This document shows positions 46,512 through 56,473 of a stretch of 57,452 nucleotides of DNA, in pieces. The stretch is taken from positions 1-57,452 of the forward strand of contig WGOA01000002.1 in NCBI GenBank assembly GCA_016124275.1, in the 5' to 3' direction. The stretch comes from Bacteroidota bacterium. GTDB taxonomy: Bacteria; Bacteroidota; Bacteroidia; Chitinophagales; BACL12. A program made the position numbers and the translations under genes. Position 1 is the stretch's first letter. Each line of letters starts with the position of its first letter. The notes below the pieces were generated by a model. It worked only from the letters and a program-made list of their open reading frames with translations, did not search any database and was not told where the DNA came from.

Positions 46512-48806
46512 ATGCCGCGCACGCTTCTGGCCAACCTTAAGAATCGCCTCAACAACATCGGGAACGGGTACCCGGGACTTAACGCCGATGAGCGATCGCG
46601 GCTAAAGCTCATTCACCTGTTTCTGCTGGCCGCAGTTGCTTTTTCCGCAACAACCGGCCTCGTATTTGCCGCCTTTGGAGACTATGCCGTTACCTGGCTC
46701 TGCTCGTTGGGGGTGAGTATTCAGTTGGGCGAATTGCTCCTGATCAAACGGCGACAGTACGGACTTATCAAGCACCTCTTTGCCGTCATGTTTCCGGTGT
46801 ACATGGTCCTGAACGTGGCCCTGACCGGAACCTTTTCCATGATTGGCATGCTGGCCTTGCCCTTTGTGACCCTGACCATGTTCCTGTTCAGGCAGCCAGG
46901 CATCAGGGCACTGTACGTGGTGGTTTACACGGCCGCCTTGGTCCTGTCCTTTCTGGCGCAACAGTTTATTGTGCCCGTGTACCCGGTAGCGAATGCGGAA
47001 TTGATCAACACCATCGGCATTTTTCTTGCGCTGGCGCTGGAAGTGTTCTTTTTGAACCTGTACATCGATGAAATGCGGCGCAATAGCCTGGCCCTGGCGC
47101 GGTCGGAACGCCAATACCACACGCTTTTTGAAAAGGCGCCCTTCCCCCTGATTTTGTATGCGAACGGGGGCATTGTCGATTGCAACGAAGCCGGATTGCG
47201 CATCATGGGTGCCGAGCGAAAAAGCCAGCTCATCGGGCGAATGCCGTCTGATTTCTCCCCAGAAATGCAAGCCAATGGGCGGCCTTCAAGCGAGGCGCGC
47301 GAAGGGCTGGATGAACTGATCCGGCAAAAAGGCACCCACCGTTTTGAATGGACCCATCGCGACTTTCAAGGTCGCGATTTTCCGGTTGAAATCACCATGG
47401 CCGCCATCCACGACGACCTGATGTTCGGTATGTGGAGCGACTTGAGCGTGCGCAAAAAAGACGAAGCCCGCATCCACGGTCTTTTGGATTCCCTGCGTGC
47501 GCGAAAACGGGAGCTCGAGTCAACTTTGGAAGAACTCAGCCGGCAGCGCGCCTTTTACGAGGACATTCTCAACGGGCTACCCGCTGATGTTGCCGTCTTT
47601 GACAAAGACCACCGCTACCTGTTCCTCAACCCGGTGGCGGTCAACAACCCCGATATGCGCCGTTGGCTGATCGGCCGCACCGACTTTGACTACGCACAGA
47701 AAAAAGGCCTCCCTACCGACACCGCGCGCAAACGCCATTCCCTTTTTCAACGGGTGCTCAACAGCGGTCACAGCATGCATTGGGAAGATCGCACGGCTAT
47801 AGACGGAAAGTTGCAGGTCATTTTGCGGCGCCTTTCGCCCGTGTACGTAAACGGGCAGGTACAATTTGTGGTGGGTTACGGCACCGACATTACCAAAATC
47901 AAGGAGGCCGAAGCCATCATCAAGGACCACAACGCCGTGTTGCAAAGTCAGGTCGAAAGGCGCACGCTGGAATTGCAACAGGCCGTGAAAGAACTCCGGC
48001 GATCCAACGCCGATCTGGAGTCGTTTGCCTACGCCGCTTCACACGACTTGCAGGAACCGCTGCGCATGATCACCAGCTTCTTGCAAATGATCCGCCGGAC
48101 GCAAGGGGGACGATTGGATGAGGCCGGTCATGAATACATTGATTTTGCGCTGAACGGTGTTGGGCGATTAACGGGGCTGATTAAAGCGTTGCTCAGTTAC
48201 AGCCGTCTGGACCAACAAGATTTCCAACTGCAACAAGCGGATAGCGAGGCGCTGGTTCGCGACCGCATCGCCGATCTTTCTGCGCTGATTGCAGAGCGCG
48301 GGGCGGAGGTGCATTTCAGAAGCTTGCCGCCGACTTTGTGCTGCGAACCGGTTATGCTGGGCATGGTGTTCTACAACATCATCGGCAACGCCATCAAATT
48401 CAACCGCAACGAGCGTCCTGAAGTAAGCATTTGGGCTGAAGAAAGCGCTGAGCACTGGACGTTCTTTATCCGGGACAACGGGATTGGAATTCCTGCTGAC
48501 AAGAAGGCCGTGATTTTTGAACCGTTCAAACGGCTGCACAGCGTTCAGGAATTTGCCGGAACCGGTGTGGGGCTGGCCAGTTGCCGCAAGATCATCGAGC
48601 GGCATGGCGGCGAGATTGACCTGGATTCCGAAATAGGCCAAGGCACCACGTTCTACTTCAAGCTGCCTAAAACAATACCTGCTGACAACCCGGAAGCAGC
48701 GACAAGCATCAAGCAAACGCAGTCACTTCCTCCGGCGAAAAGCGCCGGGTCCGCTCCTTCATCGTCGCAATCATTTCCTCTTTTGACGCCCAGGCGCCTA
48801 GATTGA
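46512..48806 (+). CDS. PAS-domain sensor histidine kinase
   Basis: 764 residues. Residues 30-185 hold five or six membrane spans. Two PAS domains follow (about 196-320 and 350-460), then HisKA with the phosphoacceptor His511 in YAASHDLQEPLRMI, and HATPase with NIIGNAIKFN, DNGIGIP, FEPFKRLH and GTGVGLASC. No receiver domain. The catalytic part ends near residue 725 (GTTFYFKLP); about 40 low-complexity residues follow that are read from the antisense of the desaturase gene. The partner regulator is not in this window. Confidence 0.93.
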   Translation: MPRTLLANLKNRLNNIGNGYPGLNADERSRLKLIHLFLLAAVAFSATTGLVFAAFGDYAVTWLCSLGVSIQLGELLLIKRRQYGLIKHLFAVMFPVYMVLNVALTGTFSMIGMLALPFVTLTMFLFRQPGIRALYVVVYTAALVLSFLAQQFIVPVYPVANAELINTIGIFLALALEVFFLNLYIDEMRRNSLALARSERQYHTLFEKAPFPLILYANGGIVDCNEAGLRIMGAERKSQLIGRMPSDFSPEMQANGRPSSEAREGLDELIRQKGTHRFEWTHRDFQGRDFPVEITMAAIHDDLMFGMWSDLSVRKKDEARIHGLLDSLRARKRELESTLEELSRQRAFYEDILNGLPADVAVFDKDHRYLFLNPVAVNNPDMRRWLIGRTDFDYAQKKGLPTDTARKRHSLFQRVLNSGHSMHWEDRTAIDGKLQVILRRLSPVYVNGQVQFVVGYGTDITKIKEAEAIIKDHNAVLQSQVERRTLELQQAVKELRRSNADLESFAYAASHDLQEPLRMITSFLQMIRRTQGGRLDEAGHEYIDFALNGVGRLTGLIKALLSYSRLDQQDFQLQQADSEALVRDRIADLSALIAERGAEVHFRSLPPTLCCEPVMLGMVFYNIIGNAIKFNRNERPEVSIWAEESAEHWTFFIRDNGIGIPADKKAVIFEPFKRLHSVQEFAGTGVGLASCRKIIERHGGEIDLDSEIGQGTTFYFKLPKTIPADNPEAATSIKQTQSLPPAKSAGSAPSSSQSFPLLTPRRLD

Positions 48807-49770
48807 CGAGATGGTCGGCAAGCTTATCGTAGCGCTTGTTCATCAGCAACACGAAAATGCCGAGGAAGTCGAGTTTGTCAAAAATGAGCGCTTTGTTGCG
48901 AACGTATTCAGCGGTGTTCTCCTGAAGGTGCCTGGGGTGTTCGGTCCAGTGCATCGTTGGGCGAATGTGGTGGCTGATGTGGTAGCCATCGTTCCAGCAC
49001 TTGTGGTTGTATTTGTGGTTGATGCAGGTAATGGAATTCTTGTAATGGTTGCCCGGATCGGTATGATCAATGAACGCGTGTTGGGTCCAGTTGCCGAGCA
49101 TCATAATGAAGCGGCTGATGAAAAAGGGCAGGATGAACACAAACAGCGTGGCCTGCCAATTGACAAAGCACAAAGCGATGCACAGCAGGTAAAAAAGGGC
49201 TTCGCCGCGCACCATTTTTGTGATCAGCGTAGGGCGGTTGTGCCGTCTGAAATAGCCTACAGTGCGGTACAGACCCAGCAGCAAAAAGTCGCCGAAATAG
49301 CGAAGCCAGTCGCGGAAACTGTCGCGCTGGTACTTCATGGTGCTGCTTTCGTCTTCGGGGAGGTTGTTTTCCGCGTGGTGCATGCCAACATGATGGGAGG
49401 CGTAGGTTTCCGGTGTCTGACCGAAAAATGGGCTGACGATCCAGGGCAAGTAATGGTTAAAAAGTTCGTATTCTTTCTTAAAGAATTTTCGGTGGCTGGT
49501 GCAGTGCAGCATCAGTCCGAATGGTCCTTTAAAGACGAAGTTGTTCATCAGCGTATAGCCCACGGCCATTAGCGCAAAAAGCCAGCCGGGAATACCGGGG
49601 ATGTACATCGCCACCCCGAGGGCCATCATAAAAAAGGTAATCTTCAACGACAGGTACACAAAGGGCAGATCGCGCTCATCGCGGATCAGGCCAAGCATGA
49701 AGCGGTCCAAAGGGCCATATTGAGCTTTGGGCACAAATACGGGGTCGGTTAAGATCGGTAGGGTTTGCAT
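48709..49770 (-). CDS. Membrane fatty acid desaturase family protein
   Basis: 353 residues with several membrane spans (for instance ITFFMMALGVAMYI, FYLLCIALCFVNW, LFVFILPFFISRFIMML). Three histidine boxes are visible, HCTSH, HHVGMHH and HISHH, the di-iron ligands. Substrate (acyl chain or other lipid) cannot be told. Its 3' end overlaps the kinase gene by 98 bases in opposite direction. ATG at 49770. Confidence 0.9.
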   Translation of the reverse strand: MQTLPILTDPVFVPKAQYGPLDRFMLGLIRDERDLPFVYLSLKITFFMMALGVAMYIPGIPGWLFALMAVGYTLMNNFVFKGPFGLMLHCTSHRKFFKKEYELFNHYLPWIVSPFFGQTPETYASHHVGMHHAENNLPEDESSTMKYQRDSFRDWLRYFGDFLLLGLYRTVGYFRRHNRPTLITKMVRGEALFYLLCIALCFVNWQATLFVFILPFFISRFIMMLGNWTQHAFIDHTDPGNHYKNSITCINHKYNHKCWNDGYHISHHIRPTMHWTEHPRHLQENTAEYVRNKALIFDKLDFLGIFVLLMNKRYDKLADHLVNLGAWASKEEMIATMKERTRRFSPEEVTAFA

Positions 49771-49877
49771 AAGATCGGGAGCGGCGGCAAGTCACAGGGG
49801 CCCTTCCACCGGCGCACAAAGATACTGCAACACAGGGCTGCGATTGAATCTGCTGCACCAGGATACAAAGAATTCCC

Positions 49878-50264
49878 TCAGTTGAGCTTCATGGGAGCCA
49901 GCATCTGGAAATTGGGCACATGAACCCGAAAACGGACGCCATCGCTTTCGCGGTGCATGACGTAATACCCCCCCATGCGGCCCATTTCTGTTTGCAGGCG
50001 GCACCAGGAGGCGTACTCGTGCGTGTGCCCCACGGGAATCCAGGGTTGGATGCCGCGAACGCCCTCTCCTTCTACGATGCGTTTTACTCCGGTAGATTCC
50101 AGGATGGTCCAGTGGCGGGTCAGCAGCTTGATAGACTCCTCTGAGCCGTTTTCAATGCGAACACGATAGGCAAATACATACTCACCGGCCAGCGGATCGG
50201 AGATGTGCTCCTGGTAAAAATTGGTTACGGTGATCTTGATCCCTTGGGTCACGAGCGATTCCAT
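49878..50264 (-). CDS. apaG: ApaG-family protein
   Basis: 128 residues with the fibronectin-III-like ApaG fold; the conserved EGEGVRGIQPWIPVGHTHEYASWCRL and MGRMGGYY segments are present. ApaG is linked to divalent-cation efflux and to RNA turnover in other bacteria; its activity is not settled. Downstream of gmk by 54 bases in the same direction. Confidence 0.95.
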   Translation of the reverse strand: MESLVTQGIKITVTNFYQEHISDPLAGEYVFAYRVRIENGSEESIKLLTRHWTILESTGVKRIVEGEGVRGIQPWIPVGHTHEYASWCRLQTEMGRMGGYYVMHRESDGVRFRVHVPNFQMLAPMKLN

Positions 50265-50317
50265 GCTGGAAAAATAGGAAAAACCACCGCAGGGGGGCAG
50301 GCTGGCATAGCGGTGTT

Positions 50318-50968
50318 TTACACCCCCGGGCTGTGTAAAAAGCGGCCGACTACCGAAATGGCTTCTTTGCAGGCCTGTTCAAGATCGTCATTGACTAGCG
50401 AATAATCAAAGGAATCGCGGTAGCGGATTTCCTCGCGGGCCCTGGTAATGCGCGTTTGCAGGCTTTCTTCACTCTCTGTGCGCCGGTTTCGGAGGCGATT
50501 CTCCAGAGCCTCCATAGAAGGTGGGGCGATAAAAATGCTGTAGGCGCGATCCGGATAGGCGGCCTGTAAACTGCGCGCCCCGCGCACATCTACATCAAAA
50601 ATGACCTGCCGGTCAGCGCGCCAAAGGCGCTCTACCTCGCTGCGCAAGGTGCCGTACCAGGTGCCGGGGTAAACTTCCTCGCACTCGATGAACTGCCCTT
50701 CCACTTTGCGCTGAAGAAAATTCTCATGCCCCAGGAAGTAGTAATCCTTGCCATCCACTTCGTAATCGCGGCGGTTGCGGGTGGTGGCAGACACCGAAAA
50801 TGCCAGCTCCGGGAAATGCTGGAGCAGCCTGCGGACAATGGTGGTTTTCCCCGCACCGGAGGGCGCGGTGATGATGACGAGTTTTCCGTTTGGACCTGAT
50901 GAACCTGTTGGGCCTGACGCGCCGGATTCGGGAGTCGGGCTTGCCCCCGGTGAAAAAAGTTCGGCCAT
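50318..50968 (-). CDS. gmk: Guanylate kinase
   Basis: Phosphorylates GMP to GDP. 216 residues with about 25 Gly/Pro/Ser-rich residues before KLVIITAPSGAGKTTIVRRLL (P loop). SATTRNRRDYEVDGKDYYFL is the GMP-binding region. Starts two bases after the yicC stop, so they are co-transcribed, a pair conserved in many bacteria. A TTTTACAC/GTGTAAAA inverted repeat covers the stop codon (about 50322-50346). Confidence 0.97.
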   Translation of the reverse strand: MAELFSPGASPTPESGASGPTGSSGPNGKLVIITAPSGAGKTTIVRRLLQHFPELAFSVSATTRNRRDYEVDGKDYYFLGHENFLQRKVEGQFIECEEVYPGTWYGTLRSEVERLWRADRQVIFDVDVRGARSLQAAYPDRAYSIFIAPPSMEALENRLRNRRTESEESLQTRITRAREEIRYRDSFDYSLVNDDLEQACKEAISVVGRFLHSPGV

Positions 50969-50970
50969 GA

Positions 50971-51846
50971 TTAAAGCACGTTCAGCGCCTGCTCTTTGAT
51001 TTTCTCCAATTCGTCTTTCATCCGCACCACCTGTTGTTGAATAAACGCCTCGTTGGCCTTGGATCCCAGTGTGTTGATTTCGCGACCCATTTCCTGGCTG
51101 ATGAAGCCCAGCTTTTTACCGGCCTCCTGCTCGTCGTGCAGCAGCGTTTCGCGGAAATAACGCAGATGGCTGGACAAGCGAACCAGCTCTTCGTTGAGGT
51201 CCAATTTTTCCAGGTAGTAGATCAATTCCTGTTCGAACCGGTTTTGGTCCACTTTGCCGTGGCCCAGCGTTTCTAACAACTGTTGTTCCAGCTTTTGGCG
51301 CACGCGCTGCAAGCGATCGCCACTGGAGGCTGTGATAGAAGCCGTTAGCGTTTCGATGGCTTCCAACCGGGCATTCATATCGGCGACCAGATTGGCGCCC
51401 TCCTGGGCCCGAAAGGCCTCAAAGCGGGTCAAGGCCGTTTCAATGGCCTCAGCCGTTTTGCCCCAAAGTTCCTCGGCATCCAACGGCTGCCCGGGCACGG
51501 TCACATTGGGCAGGCGCATAATGACCGACATCAAGTCGTGGGTGTGCAGGTCCAGTTCGCGACCCAGCGCTTGCAATTCGCGGTGGTAATACCGGATGGC
51601 ATCGGCATTCAACTCCTGCCGCTCGTCCCCGCCAAGCGATTCCAACGAAATGGTCAGGTCAACTTTTCCGCGCATGACGCGGCTTTGAAGTTGCTTGCGC
51701 AAGGCCATTTCCTGGTAGCGGAACTCCTGGGGCAGGCGCACGGTCAGGTCCAGGAATTTGTTGTTCAACGAACGGACTTCGACGGTCACGGTGTGAACTC
51801 CCCATTCGAGCACTTCGCGCCCGTATCCGGTCATGGATCGCAACAT
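50971..51846 (-). CDS. yicC: YicC-family endoribonuclease
   Basis: 291 residues beginning MLRSMTGYGRE, the family hallmark, and ending with MKDELEKIKEQALNVL. The central FEQELIYYLEKLDLNEELVRLSSHLRYF and the KLGFISQEMGREINTLGSKAN motifs are conserved. YicC proteins are RNases affecting small RNA decay and stationary-phase survival. Immediately upstream of gmk. Confidence 0.95.
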   Translation of the reverse strand: MLRSMTGYGREVLEWGVHTVTVEVRSLNNKFLDLTVRLPQEFRYQEMALRKQLQSRVMRGKVDLTISLESLGGDERQELNADAIRYYHRELQALGRELDLHTHDLMSVIMRLPNVTVPGQPLDAEELWGKTAEAIETALTRFEAFRAQEGANLVADMNARLEAIETLTASITASSGDRLQRVRQKLEQQLLETLGHGKVDQNRFEQELIYYLEKLDLNEELVRLSSHLRYFRETLLHDEQEAGKKLGFISQEMGREINTLGSKANEAFIQQQVVRMKDELEKIKEQALNVL

Positions 51847-51856
51847 GGGCGCAAAT

Positions 51857-52780
51857 TTAAGGTTTTTGTACAGGCAGGGTGGCGGGCGAAGGGCTCCTTT
51901 GCCAAAGGCGGCCTGGTTGGCTTACCAGCCAGACCCCGGCTCCGATCAATACGCCGCTGCCCAACATGGACCAGTGCAGCACATCGTTGCCGCTCAACAC
52001 CGCAATCAGCGTGGCAATCAGTGGCTGCGTGTAGATGTAAATGCTCACCACCGACGCGTTGACTTCCTTGAGGGCCAGCATGTTAAACAGGTAGGCCAAA
52101 AAGGTGCTGCCCACCAACACAAAGAGAATGGACCACCAAACTTCTGCCGGCAAGGCTGCCCATTCAATTTGTGGCAATTGGCCGGCACCAACGGGCACAA
52201 CGGCAAACAGCCCAAAAAAGAAAACCCAGGTCACCACGGTAACGGGATGGTAGCGCTGCATGAGCGGCTTAACCAGGGCCAGGTAAATGCCATACGAGGT
52301 GGCGTTGACCAGAATCAGCAGGTCGCCGCTGAGGCTGGCTGTGCGCGATGAAGGTCCGGCGCTCTGGCCCACCAGCCAGGCGAGCCCGATGGCGCCGAGC
52401 AGAATACCGGTGCCCTTTCGAACCGTAATGCCTTCACGGCCACTGATCCAGCCCACCAGCAACACCAGCAGGGGCGTGGCGATCATAATGAGCGATGCGT
52501 GGATTTCAGAGGTCATGTAAAGCCCCTGAAAGAAGCAAAGCTGGTTGATGGCCACACCAAAAAGCCCGCAAAGCGCCAAAAGCGGGTAGTCTTTGCGCTG
52601 CACCTTTTCGCGGATGAACATGCGCTGGAATAGGGCAAACAAGATCAGGGCCACAACAACCCGCAGCACGATGAAGCCCAGGGGGGGTATCCACCCGTTG
52701 AGCGCAATTTTGGCAATGTGGTAATTGACCCCGTAAAGGAGGTTAGCACCCAGCAGGTAGAGGTGAGGTCGGAAGCGCAA
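51857..52780 (-). CDS. EamA/DMT-type transporter
   Basis: 307 residues with about ten membrane spans in two EamA repeats (first from LYLLGANLLYGVNYHIAKIAL, second from LLILVNATSYGIYLALVKPLM). Family members export metabolites such as amino acids or nucleotide bases; the substrate is unknown. Start is TTG 52780 because no ATG precedes the first span. Ends 10 bases before the yicC start, so it lies upstream in the same transcription unit. Confidence 0.85.
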   Translation of the reverse strand: MRFRPHLYLLGANLLYGVNYHIAKIALNGWIPPLGFIVLRVVVALILFALFQRMFIREKVQRKDYPLLALCGLFGVAINQLCFFQGLYMTSEIHASLIMIATPLLVLLVGWISGREGITVRKGTGILLGAIGLAWLVGQSAGPSSRTASLSGDLLILVNATSYGIYLALVKPLMQRYHPVTVVTWVFFFGLFAVVPVGAGQLPQIEWAALPAEVWWSILFVLVGSTFLAYLFNMLALKEVNASVVSIYIYTQPLIATLIAVLSGNDVLHWSMLGSGVLIGAGVWLVSQPGRLWQRSPSPATLPVQKP

Positions 52781-52821
52781 GGGACGTGTTGAACGGCGCG
52801 GATGGGTCTTTCAAAAAGACC

Positions 52822-55800
52822 TTAGAAATCCAGGCTGAGGCTAAAATAATAGGTCGGATCAAGGATTTCGCCGGTATCCAGCCCCCACGCCATATCAAAG
52901 CGCAGGAAGTACCCGAAAATCAACGTGCGGGCCCCGAATCCATAGCCAAAGACAACCGGGTTCTGAAAATAGTTCACGGTGGTGGTAATGGGACCATTTA
53001 CGTTGACGACCGTGTTAAACCGATCTTCGTCGTCAAAGGGCAATGCGCCTTGCCAGGCTGATCCGGCATCAAAGAAGCCCACTACCTGGAAATTGCGAAT
53101 CAGCTCCGAGCGAATGGGCTTGTTGAGCAAATAGCTAAACAGGGGCACGCGCAATTCGGAGTTGAGCACGGCATAGCTGCTGCCGTTGCGGGCATTCTGG
53201 TCAAAGCCCCGCATGTTGGTGGACAAGGTCTGGAAGGCGTAGTTGACGTTGGGGTCAACCACGGTTTCAGTATTGAAGCGGGCGCCGATCCAGGAATCCA
53301 CACCGCCCAAATAATAGATGAGTTTGCTGGCCCCGAATGACGAAGCCCCGGCTATGCGGTTGGCCCAAATGATGTTGCGGTGCACGCGCAGGTAGTGGCG
53401 CGCGTCAAGGCCAACCACGCCCAAAAATCCATCGTCAAAACTCACGTCAATCTGATCGGTTACATTGACCTCAAAACCTTTGTGCATTTCGGTCCACACC
53501 TTCCAGCGCAGGCCCAACGGCAGGTTGGTTCCCAGCGAGATGGTGTTGTCGTGCACATACTCTACTTTGACCGAAACCCAATCGTCTTTTTCGTTGGGCA
53601 CGTTCAGGCTGAATTCATCCGCCGATAGAAAGTTGATCTTGTCGTTGCGGTAGGTGGCATAACCGCGCACGCTGCGCATGACATCAAAGGGCCAAGACAA
53701 CGTAACTTGTGCTATGTTGGTTTTGACGCGTGCGTTTAGCGGGTTGTTGGTCAGGGGCCGAACATCGTAGGCCGTTCGGTTGGCGGCATAGTAGTACATG
53801 AACTGGCGGTCCAGCCTGCGGCGAAAATCCTGGTAGGTGAGAAAGTACTCGGAGCCGTTAAAAGAAGTGGGCAGGCGAAAGCCCCCAATGAAACGATGAT
53901 CTTCAAATAAGTCTGCAATAGATACGGTAAACAAACCGCTTAAATCAGGCTGTGTAAACTGTCCCCCGCCGGCGCGGAAACTCTGGTAGCGGTTGATGAA
54001 CAGGCTGTTGTCCAGCTGTGTAGTCACGGCCTCGGTGGCAAACTGCACGCGGTAGGGCCGGATGTTGCCGCGCCGAAACGGTGCTCCGCGGTACACCAGG
54101 TTGAACTCGCCCGGACCGTCCGGCACTTTGGCGGTTGGGGCCACTTGAGCACCGGGCATGGCTTTGATTTCAACCGGGGGAAATTCGCTCTGGAACCAGA
54201 ACGACGGTTCTTCTTCGACAACGGGCGCAGGTTCCGTAGGGGGCTTTTTAGGCGGCCGCTGCTGAGCTATGCCCTGGCCTTCTGTGCCCTGGTTGGTGGG
54301 TGATTCCGGACGCGAAGCCAGAAGATTTTCGGGCAACTTGTGCAGAAAGAATTCCGCCCTTCCCCCGACCATAAACAAATCTACGGAACGGCCGATGGTT
54401 GGAGCTGCGTTGTGCGCCTGCAGGTTTCGGGCGAATTTGGATTGCGCAAAAACCGCGGCCGTGTCGCGGTAAACAGGTTTTCGCCAAACGGAATCAATGA
54501 GACCGGCTTCCTGGAATGGTGCCAGGTCATAGCGCGGCTGGAAAGCCACAGAGTCTTTGAAGAAGGCGGTGACTGCGGTGTAAGCAAAAACGCTGTCCAG
54601 GTAACCGGCAAAGCGGTTCCGGATGCCGTTGTCATCGCTGAGAAAACTGAAGTGCAGATCGTCTAACTGCTGCGGTTGCCGTTCCTGGGCATCAGGGGTG
54701 CGCGTTACACGAACCAGGCTTTTGCTGTTGCCTTCGTCGTCGTAAAACCAAAGGTCCAGGTTGCCCACTGGCAGCACCGAATCCTCCCGAAGGTTCAACA
54801 GGGTGTCGCGTTCGCGGTTGGAGGCAAAAATGACGCCGGTACGGCCATCCAGGCTCACCCAGGTGGGGTCCAGATCGTCGTAGTAGTCGTTGGTGATTTG
54901 CTGGAGCCGGGCGTTGTTGACGTAGTAGTAGTACAGGTCGGACTGGCCCTTGTTCATGCCCGAAAGGACCAGCTTGCGCGGGTCGTTGGTAAAAGCGATG
55001 GAGAGGATGCGCTGGAAGCGGGCAATCTCGCTCTCTTCCTTCTCGCCGGTTTCCAGATCGTACAACACAAGCCGGATTCTGGACCGCTTTTCATAAACGA
55101 TGGCCAGGCGGTTGCCGCGCGAATCCCAGGCCATCAAAGGATAAGACAGGTCCGTGGCCAGGCTCAGGGTGCGAAAGCCGCCGCGCTGAATGACTTTAGC
55201 TCTGCCCGGCGTCAGGTCTTCGGAGGGCGCTGCGCTGGCTTTAGGTGCCCGGACCGGTCGCGTGGAAGGCAGTTTCAACTCCTGCAGGCGTATGGCAAAA
55301 CGGCCGTCGTCATCGGTTACATAAGCCAGGTGTGTGCCGCTGGGGTGCAAGGTCGGGCTGTGGTATTCCCAGCGCTTGCGGTATTTCTTGGCAGCAAGAA
55401 CCGTTGAATCCGGCTGGACCATGTTTTTGCTCCCCAGGGTGTACTGGGCGTCGTAAAAGGCCCGCCATTCTTCGATGACCTGAGGCACGGAGGCTCCGAG
55501 TACAAAGAGGAAGCCGTTTTCAAGGCTCCGGTTGACCCGGATGAGGTACAGCAGATTGGGAATGTTGGAGGCTCCGTACTTGTCCGCGATAAAATGCCAG
55601 AGCGAATGACCGGCAAAACGGGCGTCAGAGCCGGTGAGCTTGCTGAATTTGTCGTAGCGCCCGCTGGTCATGCCGTCGCGGAGCTGATCGTCCAGCTCGG
55701 AGCTCCAATCCTGGCCCACGTACGCTACAAGCCCTTCGCTAAACCATTCCGGGAGGTTCAACAGCACGGCATTTTGCACAATTTCCTGCAAACTGCCACC

Positions 55801-56262
55801 AAAGACCATGTTCTCGATCAAAATCCGGGCAATGCCTTCGCGGATTTGGCGGCGCATGTCGGCATGGGAACCGGTGAAGTAGATGAACAGCTTGTTGCCA
55901 ATGATGGCCGTGGTGCCGCCTGTATTGTAACTGGCCCCGGTGGATGCCCCGATATTGGTCTGGTTGAGGTCGCTGATGGTGTTGTAAACAATGATGGAAA
56001 TTTGTCGGTTGACCCGGTAATCCAGCATTTGTTCAATTTCTATCAGGTCCACTTCGGCCATTTGCGAGGCAAAACGCCCAAGCTGCTGACCGCCCGCGTT
56101 AAAATAGGTGTTGAAGTGCTCTGACTCGTAGTGCTGCCATTCAAATTCCTTGTACTGCACCCGGTTCTGGCCAAAGCGCTCCTGTGTGCCCTGGGCCTGG
56201 ACAGCAAAGAAGGCCGGAGTGGCCAGTATCAGACAAAGCGCTCGGAGCAGGATTCGGAACAT
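52822..56262 (-). CDS. Very large TolB-like beta-propeller and outer-membrane barrel protein
   Basis: About 1146 residues from ATG 56262 (MFRILLRALCLILATP signal peptide). Residues 30-280 resemble a peptidase MA-like (gluzincin) module ending in LPEWFSEGLVAYVG, but the HExxH motif is missing: the aligned helix reads REGIARILI. A TolB-type propeller follows (about 300-520; KLVLSGMNKGQSDLYYY, GVIFASNRERDTLLNL), then a Pro-rich linker near residue 680, then a barrel of some 450 residues ending FSLSLDF. Probably an envelope protein in the outer membrane; the role is unknown. Confidence 0.85.
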   Translation of the reverse strand: MFRILLRALCLILATPAFFAVQAQGTQERFGQNRVQYKEFEWQHYESEHFNTYFNAGGQQLGRFASQMAEVDLIEIEQMLDYRVNRQISIIVYNTISDLNQTNIGASTGASYNTGGTTAIIGNKLFIYFTGSHADMRRQIREGIARILIENMVFGGSLQEIVQNAVLLNLPEWFSEGLVAYVGQDWSSELDDQLRDGMTSGRYDKFSKLTGSDARFAGHSLWHFIADKYGASNIPNLLYLIRVNRSLENGFLFVLGASVPQVIEEWRAFYDAQYTLGSKNMVQPDSTVLAAKKYRKRWEYHSPTLHPSGTHLAYVTDDDGRFAIRLQELKLPSTRPVRAPKASAAPSEDLTPGRAKVIQRGGFRTLSLATDLSYPLMAWDSRGNRLAIVYEKRSRIRLVLYDLETGEKEESEIARFQRILSIAFTNDPRKLVLSGMNKGQSDLYYYYVNNARLQQITNDYYDDLDPTWVSLDGRTGVIFASNRERDTLLNLREDSVLPVGNLDLWFYDDEGNSKSLVRVTRTPDAQERQPQQLDDLHFSFLSDDNGIRNRFAGYLDSVFAYTAVTAFFKDSVAFQPRYDLAPFQEAGLIDSVWRKPVYRDTAAVFAQSKFARNLQAHNAAPTIGRSVDLFMVGGRAEFFLHKLPENLLASRPESPTNQGTEGQGIAQQRPPKKPPTEPAPVVEEEPSFWFQSEFPPVEIKAMPGAQVAPTAKVPDGPGEFNLVYRGAPFRRGNIRPYRVQFATEAVTTQLDNSLFINRYQSFRAGGGQFTQPDLSGLFTVSIADLFEDHRFIGGFRLPTSFNGSEYFLTYQDFRRRLDRQFMYYYAANRTAYDVRPLTNNPLNARVKTNIAQVTLSWPFDVMRSVRGYATYRNDKINFLSADEFSLNVPNEKDDWVSVKVEYVHDNTISLGTNLPLGLRWKVWTEMHKGFEVNVTDQIDVSFDDGFLGVVGLDARHYLRVHRNIIWANRIAGASSFGASKLIYYLGGVDSWIGARFNTETVVDPNVNYAFQTLSTNMRGFDQNARNGSSYAVLNSELRVPLFSYLLNKPIRSELIRNFQVVGFFDAGSAWQGALPFDDEDRFNTVVNVNGPITTTVNYFQNPVVFGYGFGARTLIFGYFLRFDMAWGLDTGEILDPTYYFSLSLDF

Positions 56263-56473
56263 AAGCGACAATACAAGGGGTACGCAGCGGCCGTTAAAAG
56301 TTACGTTTTTTGATCACTTGACTGGCCTTCTGGCGCGGAATTCGGCGGGGAATAAACCATGGGCGCTTCTTTAAAACCCCGGTGGCTCCCCTGAGTCCGT
56401 TAACTTTGCCGGTCAGTACCTGGAAAGCGCTGTCGCAGCAAAGAACAGGCAACTTCCTCCACAACGCAAGACT

